Assembly: GCA_011087605.1 (NCBI GenBank) | Contig: JAALLE010000037.1 | Location: 1-36,675, forward strand | Source: Hyphomicrobiales bacterium | GTDB lineage: Bacteria > Pseudomonadota > Alphaproteobacteria > Rhizobiales > Rhizobiaceae | Reading direction: 5' to 3' | DNA: 36,675 nucleotides | In this document: positions 14,877 to 26,200 of the stretch, one piece after another | Layout: each line of letters starts with the position of its first letter | How positions within the stretch are numbered: the first letter of the stretch is position 1 | Translations under genes and position numbers: made by a program | Notes under the pieces: model-generated | Seen by the model: only the letters and a program-made list of their open reading frames with translations | Database searches by the model: none | What the model was told of the DNA's origin: nothing

Positions 14877-16118
14877 ATGTTTCCACTCTCACACATGATG
14901 AAATCCTTCATCCAGTCCGGCAGACTGGAGGTCATTGATGCCAATGGCAAACGGCACGTTTTTGAAGGGAATCCCGGGCCCAAGGTAGTCATGCGTTTGA
15001 CCGACAAAAAGCTTTATCGCGACCTGGTATTCAAGTCAGAAATTGCTGCGGCTGAAGCCTATATGGATGGCACGATGACGTTTGAAGAAGGCTCGAGTCT
15101 GCGCGATTTTCTGCATCTGTTTTCGATCAATCGTCTGTCGCTCGCCGCCTATCCATTGCAAAAGATCATCCGCAAAATCACCATGCTTACGCGTCGCAAG
15201 CAGCAGTCCAATCGAGTGGGTCAAGCACAGCAAAACGTCGCCCACCATTACGATCTTGGCAATGAATTTTACAAACTCTTTCTCGACGAGAATATGCTTT
15301 ATTCCTGCGCATATTTTGCCAATGACGATGATTCGCTGGAGCAGGCGCAACGCAACAAGTTGCGCCTGATCGCTGCCAAGCTGAACCTGCAACCAAAACA
15401 AAAAATACTCGATATTGGCTGTGGCTGGGGGGATATGGCGCTTTATCTTGCATCTATGGAAGACGTGAACGTTGTCGGGGTCACGCTGTCAACCGAGCAA
15501 CAACAACTGGCAACGGAACGGGCGTCGAAGTTGGGCTTGTCCAACCGTGTTGAGTTCCGTTTGCAGGACTATCGTGATGTCGAGGAGAAATTCGACCGGA
15601 TTGTCTCCGTGGGCATGTTCGAACATGTGGGCGTCAGTCACTATGATGAGTATTTCGCAAAACTAAACGATCTGATGCCTGATGATGGTCTGGCGCTGAT
15701 TCACTCCATTGGTCATATGAGTCCGCCGGGCATGGCCAGCAAGTTCATGCGCAAATACATTTTCCCCGGTGCCTATTCGCCTGCCCTGTCAGAAGTATTC
15801 GATAGCGTGGAACGCAATTCTCTTTGGTGCCTTGATCTGGAATTTCTACGTGTTCATTACGCCGATACCCTGATGCATTGGGAAAGCCGGTTTCAGGAAA
15901 ACCGTCAAAAGGTCGAAGAAATGTATGATGAACGCTTTGCCCGCATGTGGGAATTTTACCTCATTTCCGCCGAAGCTATGTTCCGCACCGGTTCGCAACT
16001 GGTCTTTCACATGCAATTGTCCCGTAAGCGTGACGCGGCACCATTGACCCGAGATTATATGGTCGACACACAGCGGCAATATCAACAGGTGGAAGCGCGC
16101 AAACTCCCGGCACTATAG
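14877..16118 (+). CDS. cfa: Cyclopropane-fatty-acyl-phospholipid synthase
   Basis: 413-residue SAM-dependent enzyme that adds a methylene bridge to double bonds of membrane phospholipid acyl chains. It carries the SAM-binding loop ILDIGCGWGDMALYLA at about 176-191, GVTLSTEQ, the VSVGMFEHVG motif, FPGAYSP and the C-terminal YLISAEAMFRTGSQLVFHMQLS region of the CFA/mycolic acid cyclopropane synthase family. The N-terminal lipid-binding region (about 1-110) is present, so it is full length. The ATG at 14877 lacks a strong ribosome binding site; an alternative ATG pair lies at 14895. CFA synthesis is a typical stationary-phase and acid/osmotic stress response, in line with the stress genes upstream. 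Confidence 0.95.
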   Translation: MFPLSHMMKSFIQSGRLEVIDANGKRHVFEGNPGPKVVMRLTDKKLYRDLVFKSEIAAAEAYMDGTMTFEEGSSLRDFLHLFSINRLSLAAYPLQKIIRKITMLTRRKQQSNRVGQAQQNVAHHYDLGNEFYKLFLDENMLYSCAYFANDDDSLEQAQRNKLRLIAAKLNLQPKQKILDIGCGWGDMALYLASMEDVNVVGVTLSTEQQQLATERASKLGLSNRVEFRLQDYRDVEEKFDRIVSVGMFEHVGVSHYDEYFAKLNDLMPDDGLALIHSIGHMSPPGMASKFMRKYIFPGAYSPALSEVFDSVERNSLWCLDLEFLRVHYADTLMHWESRFQENRQKVEEMYDERFARMWEFYLISAEAMFRTGSQLVFHMQLSRKRDAAPLTRDYMVDTQRQYQQVEARKLPAL

Positions 16119-16120
16119 GA

Positions 16121-16155
16121 TTGGTTATCAACCAAGTGGCGAATTTGTTCGTCAC
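16121..16155. terminator. Paired hairpins between convergent cfa and ligC
   Basis: Two adjacent stem-loops fill the convergent gap: TTGGTT-ATC-AACCAA (16121-16135) and an 8-bp stem with one G-T pair, GTGGCGAA-TTTG-TTCGTCAC (16136-16155). No long T-run is present in either direction, so they may work as a bidirectional but imperfect terminator. Confidence 0.45.
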
Positions 16156-16171
16156 AATTCCCGATCAATGC

Positions 16172-17122
16172 TTAGCTCATCGATTTTTCGATCGCATCCA
16201 ATACCTGCATGGCGGCCAGCCCTTGAGCCACTGAAGAAATTGGCTCGCGTCCTTCCTGGATAGCGCTGACAAACTCGCGATCTGCCAGTTCGATGCCATT
16301 GCTGGAGACCGCAATATCAGAAAGGTCGACAGGTTCATTGCGCCCGTCATAAAGATCGTCATAGCTCGCAATATAGGTGCCGTTGTCGCAGATATAGCGA
16401 AAGAATGTCCCAAATGGCCCATCATTGTTGAAGGACAGCGACAAGGTGCATAGCGCGCCAGATGGTGATTTCATGCCTATGGTCATGTCCATGGCAATGC
16501 CCAAATCAGGATGTTTGGGGCCCTGCAGGCCAAACACTTCGCTGGGAACTTCGCCTGTTTGATGGATGAACAGATCGACCGTGTGACAGGCATGATGCCA
16601 GAGCAGGTGGTCGGTCCAGGAGCGGGGTAAGCCCAGCGCATTCATATTGGTGCGGCGGAAGAAATAGGTCTGGGCATCCATTTGCTGAATGCTCAATTCG
16701 CCGTTCTTGATGCGGTTGTGGATCCATTGATGAGATGGGTTAAAGCGGCGCACGTGGTCGACCATTGCCACCAGACCGGTTTGCTTTTGCACCTGCACCA
16801 GTTCTTCAGCGTCAGCGAGACTGTCGGCCATTGGAATTTCCACCAGCACGTGTTTGCCAGCTTTGAGACACTGGATGGCCTGTGCGGCGTGAACCTGCGT
16901 TGGGGTTGCCAGAATAACCGCATCGACATCGTCACGGCTGAGGCAGTCATCAAGGTTGGTTGATGCATAGGGAATATTTCGCTCGGCGGCAAAACCATGA
17001 ATGTCGTCTGCCTCAACCCCCATAACGGACGTCACCTGGACATCGTCAATATTCGACAAAGCATCAATATGTTTCAGGCCGAAAGCGCCAGCAGCACCAG
17101 CTACGCAAATTCGCATGGTCAT
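16172..17122 (-). CDS. ligC: 4-carboxy-2-hydroxymuconate-6-semialdehyde dehydrogenase
   Basis: Gfo/Idh/MocA-family NAD(P)-dependent dehydrogenase of 314-316 residues. It oxidises the ring-cleavage product of protocatechuate (as its cyclic hemiacetal) to 2-pyrone-4,6-dicarboxylate. Seen: nucleotide loop VAGAAGAFGLKH, VILATPTQVHA, the EIPMADS motif in the place of the usual EKP, and WTDHLLWHHACHTVDLF in the catalytic region. Length and context match the Sphingobium LigC type (about 315). It lies 5 nt after ligB, so the assignment rests on family plus operon. AGGA precedes the two in-phase ATGs: 3 nt from the one at 17122, 9 nt from the one at 17116, so the second may be the real start. Confidence 0.9.
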   Translation of the reverse strand: MTMRICVAGAAGAFGLKHIDALSNIDDVQVTSVMGVEADDIHGFAAERNIPYASTNLDDCLSRDDVDAVILATPTQVHAAQAIQCLKAGKHVLVEIPMADSLADAEELVQVQKQTGLVAMVDHVRRFNPSHQWIHNRIKNGELSIQQMDAQTYFFRRTNMNALGLPRSWTDHLLWHHACHTVDLFIHQTGEVPSEVFGLQGPKHPDLGIAMDMTIGMKSPSGALCTLSLSFNNDGPFGTFFRYICDNGTYIASYDDLYDGRNEPVDLSDIAVSSNGIELADREFVSAIQEGREPISSVAQGLAAMQVLDAIEKSMS

Positions 17123-17127
17123 CGTTC

Positions 17128-18362
<1,235 letters not shown>

Positions 18363-18509
18363 GTGCCAATCAGTTTCAGAAAGCGTGAAAATCGTCGTCT
18401 TGTCTCAATCAGCTTAGCTAAAACCGGTGCAGCAAGCAAAAATAATGTGCCAGGTTCTTTCAAATTCGCCCTGGGGAATCTGACACCATGCATAAGTATC
18501 GAAGTCTTG

Positions 18510-19163
18510 TCACAGCGGCTTGCGGGCGATGATAAACACGCCTTTGTTTTTGCCAGGGCTCCATTTGGTCTCGATCTCAAAGCCACTGTCCTCAATGCAT
18601 CCCACAAGGTCTTGGGTTGTGAACACGCTGAGTATCGGCAGGATACCGAAGAATCGCCCCAGCGGCGCGATAAATTTGAAAATCTTCATGTGGTCGCCGA
18701 GACAGGCAGTACTGGACACAAATATACCTCCTGGCTCCAACATATCGTAGATCGTGGAAACGACGGCGTCACGATCATCCAACAGATGCAGAATGCTCAA
18801 ACCAAGTACAACATCGTATTTGGCTGAAGAAGCAGCAATGCTTTCGATGTCGGACTGCTCAAATTCAACATTTTTAACACCGGCTTCGCGGGCCTTGGAT
18901 TTGGCAATGTCAATCATTTTGGCCGATATGTCCGTGGCACGGACATATGCAACATGTGGGGAATGGGTCAGGGCCGTTGAGCCCGTACCGCATCCAAATT
19001 CGAAAACCCGCATATGCGGTTCCAGATATTCCCGCGTCATCTGCAGTTTCTTTTGATAGGTGGCTTCGTCTGCCACTGGACGCTTGGCATAACGATTGGC
19101 AATTCGATCCCAAAAACGCGCTGAGGGAGGAATTGCGATTGGGGTGTGTTGAGTAACGGACAT
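18510..19163 (-). CDS. SAM-dependent class I methyltransferase
   Basis: 217-residue cytoplasmic methyltransferase. Motif I is VFEFGCGTGSTAL, followed by RATDISAKMIDIA (motif II region), FEQSDIE, and VVLGLSILHLLDD, the Methyltransf_11/25 pattern. The C-terminal part contains FKFIAPLGRFFGILPILS. The ATG at 19163 has AAAGG upstream and gives a normal N-terminus; a longer frame (to 19226) begins with a basic stretch I consider untranslated. The substrate is unknown. It lies upstream of the lig operon on the same strand, with a 147-nt gap, and divergent from a LysR gene that may regulate it. Confidence 0.85.
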   Translation of the reverse strand: MSVTQHTPIAIPPSARFWDRIANRYAKRPVADEATYQKKLQMTREYLEPHMRVFEFGCGTGSTALTHSPHVAYVRATDISAKMIDIAKSKAREAGVKNVEFEQSDIESIAASSAKYDVVLGLSILHLLDDRDAVVSTIYDMLEPGGIFVSSTACLGDHMKIFKFIAPLGRFFGILPILSVFTTQDLVGCIEDSGFEIETKWSPGKNKGVFIIARKPL

Positions 19164-19307
19164 TGGTGTGCCTTTGGATAATCTTCGGATTTTTTGGCTC
19201 AATCGCAGCGACAATATCAACCGCAATTCTGACTATTTCGCGGTCAATACACCTGTGCAGTAGTGAATGGAATTGACGAAAGATGTCTAAATGATATGCA
19301 TAATTGC

Positions 19308-20195
19308 ATGGATTGGCGTAGAATCAACTTTGACTGGAACCGAGCAAGAGCTTTTCTGGTAACAGCGGAGGAGGGATCGCTTTCGGCGGCTGCACGGGCG
19401 CTTGGGATGGCGCAACCGACTTTGGGTCGACAGGTGCGCGCATTGGAGCAGGAACTCGATGTAGTATTGTTTGAGCGGGGTAGCCACGGTCTCACCCTTA
19501 CTCCAAGTGGCGTGGAGTTGATGGAACATGTTCGTGCCATGGGCGATGCCGCTGGGCACGTCGCCCTGTCAGCGTCGGGACAATCTCAATCGATTGAGGG
19601 GACAGTTAGCATCACCACGACCGAAGTGGCGGCTGCATATATACTGCCGCCAATCATCGAGCGCCTACGACAGGAACATCCGGCCATTCATGTTGATCTT
19701 GTGGCGTCCAATGAACTGCGTGACCTGCGTCGGCGCGAAGCAGATATTGCCGTTCGCAGTGCGCGGCCAACTGATCCGGATTTGGTAGCGCGAAAGATTA
19801 TCCGGCAATCTGCGCGCTTGTTTGCTACCAAGGAGTGTCTGCAGAGATTTGGAAGCCCAAAAGACAATGCTCATTTGAGTAAAGCCGAATTCATTGGATT
19901 TGAAGATAACCAGGAATACCTGCAGGGATTGAACAATTTAGGATTGAGCCTTACCGAGCGCAATTTCCCCATCCATTGCGGCAATCATCTTGTCCAGTGG
20001 CAAATGGTCAAACAGGGACTTGGTATTGGCGTGATGGTGTCTCAGATTGGTGATGCGGAGCCGGAGATCGAACGTGCTGCTCCGTGGTTGCCCGCCTTTG
20101 AATACGATGTTTGGCTGGCAGCACACCGGGAAGTAAACACCAGCCGCCGAGTGCGTCTGGTGTTTGATTTTCTTGCCGCTGAACTGATCGCTTGA
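19308..20195 (+). CDS. LysR-family transcriptional regulator
   Basis: DNA-binding regulator of about 295 residues. The N-terminal winged helix-turn-helix is visible (FLVTAEEGSLSAAARALGMA, QPTLGRQVRALEQEL, LFERGSHGLTLTPSG), followed by a ligand-binding domain (IEGTVSITTTEVAAAYILPP, ADIAVRSARPTDPDL, WQMVKQGLGIGVM). I place the start at the ATG at 19308 (MDWRRINFDWNRARAF), the usual family start; in-phase ATGs at 19296 and 19263 are possible and none has a clear ribosome binding site. It is divergent from the methyltransferase gene, the usual LysR arrangement for controlling its neighbour; the lig operon is a less direct target. Confidence 0.9.
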   Translation: MDWRRINFDWNRARAFLVTAEEGSLSAAARALGMAQPTLGRQVRALEQELDVVLFERGSHGLTLTPSGVELMEHVRAMGDAAGHVALSASGQSQSIEGTVSITTTEVAAAYILPPIIERLRQEHPAIHVDLVASNELRDLRRREADIAVRSARPTDPDLVARKIIRQSARLFATKECLQRFGSPKDNAHLSKAEFIGFEDNQEYLQGLNNLGLSLTERNFPIHCGNHLVQWQMVKQGLGIGVMVSQIGDAEPEIERAAPWLPAFEYDVWLAAHREVNTSRRVRLVFDFLAAELIA

Positions 20196-20212
20196 TGCCG
20201 CTTCGACGGGAC

Positions 20213-23200
20213 CTAACCCAGTAAGTCTTCCGGTTGCTGAACAGTGGTCAGATCCGGGCGGGTCAACGGTTCGTCGTCTTCAGAGGTGGCTTGTCCGAAC
20301 CAAACATCTTCGGTGAGAATTTTTGTACCATCCTCGAGCGTTGCCGATGAGCGGAACAGATCGCGCCCTTCTTCATCCTGGGCTTGCGCCTCCAGGGTCA
20401 ATTCAATCTCTGAAATTCCCATTTCCTGCAGGGTGAACAATTCGCCTTCGCTAACCTTGGCATCGCCGTCGTCTACCCACAGGTTCAACCCCTCGCCTTC
20501 GTCTTGGGAAATCACACCGTCAGAGTTGCTGTCAAACTCAGCCAATTGCTGATAGCCATGCTCGTATTCACCGCCTTGGTCGCCGAACAGGCGTGTGCCA
20601 TTCATGTCTGTGGCGGCATTGCCGTCGACATTGTTGACCAGCAACGCGTCACCGCTGCCATCGAGCCATTCGATGGTTTCAAGATCGCCGTCGCCATCGG
20701 TGTCGAACTGAACCGTTTCACCCAATTCACGAATACCGGCTTTGTTTTGCGCGGTGGTCTCGCCGGTAACGTTTATTTCCCCATCGCGGTTGAGGTCGAA
20801 GGCCAAGGGTGACGTATTTAAAACACCATCCTGATCCCAGACAAAAGCAAATGGCTGGTTCTTGTTTTCGCCGGTGTCATTTTCCGGCTCGGTGGGGGTG
20901 CCCCAGGAACTTCCATCCCAAATGACCGAGTTCAGATCATGGCCGTCATCCTGGACCATGAGCATAATTTCGTTTGATGTCGGGCTACTGTCCAATGTCA
21001 TGCTGTTAATCCTATCGCCAGCATTAAAAAGAACCTGTTCAGCGGACCACCCGCCGACAGAATCCCAGGTGCGGTAATGTACCGTATTTGTGCCATCTTC
21101 ACTGTATGTCACCAGCGCCTGACCCGAAATACTCTCGAATGCGACCGCAATATTGGGGCTGATAGCAGACTCGACAAAAGTTTCGATTTCAACAGCGGTT
21201 TCCCAACTCGAACCATCCCAGACACTAACCCAGGCTTCACCATTATCCGTGGTAACACCAACGACCATGCTATCGGATGACAAATCGTTGGAAGTGACGA
21301 TCCACCTTGGATCCCCAGATACTGAAACCGGCGCGGAAAGGGAGGATTCTGAACTCCAACTGGCCCCGTCCCATGTCCGGGTGAATATGTCTGTGGAACC
21401 GGATTTACCAAAGGTGACAATGGCATCGCCGGATTCGGCCTCGTGGGAAACTGCTATGGCCGTTTGATCTGCTTCGCTATTGCCCGACGTGTCCAGGGAA
21501 ATCATATTGCCCCAGCTGTTGCCGTCCCAGACAAAGGCATAATCGTCGGCATCTTTGTCGTTGACTACCAGAACCATCTCGTCTGAATTCGGATCGAAAG
21601 ACAGTTTCATATGCTGGGGTTCATTTCCAGTGTAGCCGGAGACGCTTTGTACGGCGCTCCAGCTGGACCCGTCCCAGGTGGCATAGCGCAGTTCCTGACC
21701 GGACGACTGGCCGTCATCGTTCCATACCATAACGGCATCGCCGCTGGTTTGTTCATAAGCTACTTCTGCGCCCCACCAATAGGCTTCACTGACCTGTCCG
21801 AGGACGCCAAGTGAAACCTGCGCCCACGTTGATCCATCCCACATTTGTGCCACAACATCTTTGTTGTTAATTGTACCGACAACGATAATTTCGTCTCTTG
21901 TCGGAGCCTCGGCTGCCTGCATGGTTCGAAATTCATCGCCAATATTAACGGTGGTCACATCGCTGCCGTAGGTGCTTCCGTCCCAGTCATTGGCTACCGC
22001 TTCATTGGTGTTGTCGCCCCAGATTGCCGTGCCGCGTGTTATTTCATCGACATTCGTCACTTCGATAGTGACGTTGCGGGAGAAGGTAGCTCCCCCCGAA
22101 TCCGTGACTTCAACGGTGACGCTGTGACTGGTTGAAACTTCATAATCGACAGTTGCGCCGGTTTTAATACGCAATTCATCGCCGACAATCTCAAACAATC
22201 CGGATGGATCGCTGGTCAGCGCATAGGTGAACGTATCGCCGATATCGATATCCGTGGTGGTGAATGTGCCGATTACCGTGCCAGACGCACTGTTTTCAAC
22301 CACACTAATAATGTCCGCAGGAGTACTGGCGGTAAACCCTGGCTCTGAAGACTGCAGCAGATTCAGATTGTTGCCAGAGACAACATCGGTGACGGTTGAT
22401 GTTTCCCCATCGTTGAACTGCCAATTTGCCACCATGTTTGGTTCGGCGGCCGACAGCGTGATGTTGGAACCCGCAGCGACTTCTGCAGGGGTGCGGATAT
22501 CATCGAAAATTCGAACATCATAATAGCTGCCGGCAAAAATCTGCGCCGGATTGAAATTGCCTTCCAGACTATCCTGTTCCTGGCCAAATACCGCCACACC
22601 ACCACCGGTGAGAACATGCGCAGGATTTAGGCCGGTACCATTGGCCACCTGAACACCGTCTTCATACAGGACCCAGTCACCAGCAGTATTGTCCCAGCTG
22701 AACGATAATGTGTGTTGGCCACCATCCAACAGCGTGGAAGGGTCATAAGTGCCAGCAGGTATCGAGAGAATCGAGCCGCTGATCTCAACCAGAATATATG
22801 GCGTCGTGCTGGCGTTAAAAATGGTGATTTCCAACTCGTCCGTCGGCCCGCCGTCGAAATAGTTGAAAATCGGAATATGCTGCGCCGTCGTCGAATTGGT
22901 ATTGGTAAATTGGGTCTCAATGGTGAACTGGGTCAACCCGCCGAGAATCGCACCGCTGTTGTCCGGTTTGAAATAGGCGGCATCCCCTCCGTCGACGTTG
23001 ATTGCCGTGCCGGTATTGCCGGCGACCGCCATGGCGGTTGGTGCATCATTTGCAGGTGTCAGGCTCATCGAAACAGTTGCCGGATTGGACGTTGCGCCAA
23101 GATCGTCCTGCACGGTGTAGGTGATTGAGGTGACGGTGCCTTCATAATCTGGTTCGGGTGTGAAGGTGATCACTCCGGAGATTGTATTCACCGTCCAGGT

Positions 23201-26200
23201 GCCTTCGCCTGCCACCACCAGAGGATCGCCCGCCGAGGCGGTGCCGGTAATCTGCACGGTTGCCGGATCCAACGTTCCGTCCACATCATTGTCGTTTGCA
23301 AGCACTGATACAGCAACGAAACTGTCTTCAACCACTGTGTCGGCGTCATTGCTTGCGACAGGTGGATCATTGACCGGCACTATGGCAATGGTTGCAATTG
23401 CGACATTTGAATTTGCCGCGCCGTCATTTACCCGAACACTGATGGTTCTGCTGGTGGTAACAGGATCATCGCTGGTATTTTCAAACCGGATCTGGTCTAT
23501 CGCTGTCTGGTAGTCGGCAGGGCTTGCTGACCCGGTCAGCGTCAACTCTCCGGTTCCCGGATTGTAGGCACCGGCAGCAATGCCTGGTGGCAATGCGCCA
23601 AATACCGACAATACATCACCGGTTTGAACATTTGTAATTGTGATGGTTGCCGATTGAATGTTTGGCGAATCGATATCGGTAACAATCGAAAGATCGGAAA
23701 TCTGCACACCACCTGCATCTTCGGTGAATGTGCCACTGTAGGGAGTTGGGTCAGGATAGACTGCAGCCACACTCACATTGTCGATAAACGCGGTTTCATC
23801 TTCGTCCTGAACCAGTTCAAACCGAATATGGGTCGTTGCCGACATGTAGGGGGTCAGATTGAGTGTGATGCCCTGATACGTCGAGCCACCGGAAGACGTT
23901 GTGTAGATTTGCGTATAATTGGTTCCATCTGTGGATACTTCAACCCGGAACCGGCCGTCTTCGTCCCAATCGCCGGTTCGGCGCAGATCAAAGGTGAGTT
24001 CTGCAGAATCCGCTGTGGACAGGTCGAGAGTCCGCTCGATCGCATCTTCAGTCAATCTTATTGAGTTGTCGCCGCCATCGCTGACAATTTGAACATCGCC
24101 GCTTGAGGGCCCGTTGGCCTCACCAATTTCCACCCAGTTTGAAGTCCAGGCCGAGCTGCCGGTGGAGCCGCTGTAGTTTCCGCTTTCAAAGTCGTCGGCA
24201 AATGTTTCGCCGGCCGTATTGTCGGTTGAATCCAGATCAACCTGTGGTGGCATATTCGTTCCGCCGACTGTGACGCTAACGCTAGCCGTGTCCGATCCAC
24301 CAGCCCCATCCGATACGGTATATGAAATCGTATCGGGCCCCGAATAATTCAGGTTGGGTGTGTAGGAAAGCGTGTTGTCGGGATTAACACCGACCGAACC
24401 GTTGGTTGCAGTTGCAGAGACAACCTGCAGAGGGCCGCCGTCGATATCGCTGTCATTCGCCAGAACCACGATCGTTTGGGTGACGTTGATTGGACCCGAC
24501 GAAGTATCATTGGCGGCCACTGGTGCGTCATTGACGGGGGTGATTGTAACTGAGACCGTCGCCGGGCTGGACGTCGCCCCGAGATTGTCATCGACTGTGT
24601 AGGTGATTGAGGTGACGGCTCCATCAAAGTCGGGTTCCGGGGTAAATGTGATTTCGCCGTTTATTGAATTAACCGTCCAGGTTCCTTCACCGGCCACCAC
24701 CAGAGGATCACCGGCGGAGGCAGTGCCGGTAATCTGCACGGTGGCTGGCACCAAAGTACCGTCGACATCGCTGTCATTTGCCAACACGTCGATAATCACT
24801 GAGCCATCTTCAACGACAGTGTCGCTGTCGTTATTGACCGCTGGAGCATCATTGACGGGGGTTATTGTAACTGAAACCGTTGCCGGGTTGGATGTTGCAC
24901 CGAGATTGTCATCCACGGTGTAGGTAATGTCGGTGACGGCCCCGGCAAAGTCTGGCTCCGGTGTAAAGGTGATTTCGCCGTTTATTGAATTGACCGTCCA
25001 GGTTCCTTCACCGGCCACCACCAGGGGATCGCCTGCAGAGGCGGTGCCGGTAATCTGTACGGTTGCGGGATCCAATGTCCCGTCGATATCGCTGTCATTT
25101 GCCAACACGTCGATGACCACCGAGCCGTCTTCGACAACGGTGTCGCTGTCGAGGGCGGTGACCGGGTCATCGTTGACCGCGGCGATCGTAGCAATTACCT
25201 GCGCAAGTTTGGATCCCAACCCACTGGTGTCGGATACGGTATATTCGATCGGCGTCGGAAGGCCTGAATATTCGGGCTCGCCGGTGAAGGTAATTTCGCC
25301 GGTGACGGCATTAACCGACCAGGTTCCTTCGCCTGCCACAACCAGCGAATCGCCCGGATTGGTTGTTCCCAGAATATGGACCGTTGTTGGGTCGATAGGA
25401 TCATCACCAGGTGTATCGTTTGCCAACACATTGATTACCAAGGCAATATCTTCAAACCCGTTGACCATGTCGTCAACTGAGTTTGGTGGTGCGTCGTTGA
25501 TACCGAACAGAACAAAGGTCTGTGCGGCAACGGAATCGATTATGCCATCATTGACCGTGAAATCGACAATTCGGTTTGTCGCCACCGGCGTAGCGGAATT
25601 ACTCTCGAACTGGACCAGCTTCAGTGCATCCAGATACGTGACATGGGTGCCGACACCAGTAATTGAAATGTCAATTTCACCGCCGGAAATGGTCGATGTC
25701 CAGGCGAGCCCATTGACCGTTCCAGATCCACCATTCGTGACGGTAACGCCATCAACGATAAGTGCATCGCCATTATCAGCAATTGTCAGGTGGATATGCG
25801 CGGACTGCAACGTCGTACCGTCGATATCGGTGATGCTCGAAGACGAATCCAGCAGATCTATGGGAGCGTTGCCATTTTGGTAGTCAACCTGATGGTCCGT
25901 CTCGGCAGGATTGGCGTCGTTGACAATGACCTGCACATTGTCGATGGAAATGTCATCACTTGTACTGCCCGGGCCGGGCAAGTTCTCCCAGGTAAACTGG
26001 ATATCGGCCGTATCTGCGACGCTGCCTGGCAGGTTTAGCTCGATCGTCGTATAGGTCCAGTCAAAATAGGTGGATTCCGAGATCGTTGAAGGCGATCCGC
26101 TGGCTCCATTGAGAAATAGAACAGAAGCCGTGCTGCCGCTCAAAGAAGTGGTAATAGTCGCGTAATCTACTCCACCGATGGACAGGGTCAGCTGTTGTGG

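Noticed and set aside
24603-24923. Recurrent plus-strand frames with [19 protein letters not shown] opposite the giant gene (also near 23160, 24927, 26916, 28548, 29499)
   Set aside because: They recur because the 321-nt repeat is read on the wrong strand; they lack ribosome binding sites and any family signal.
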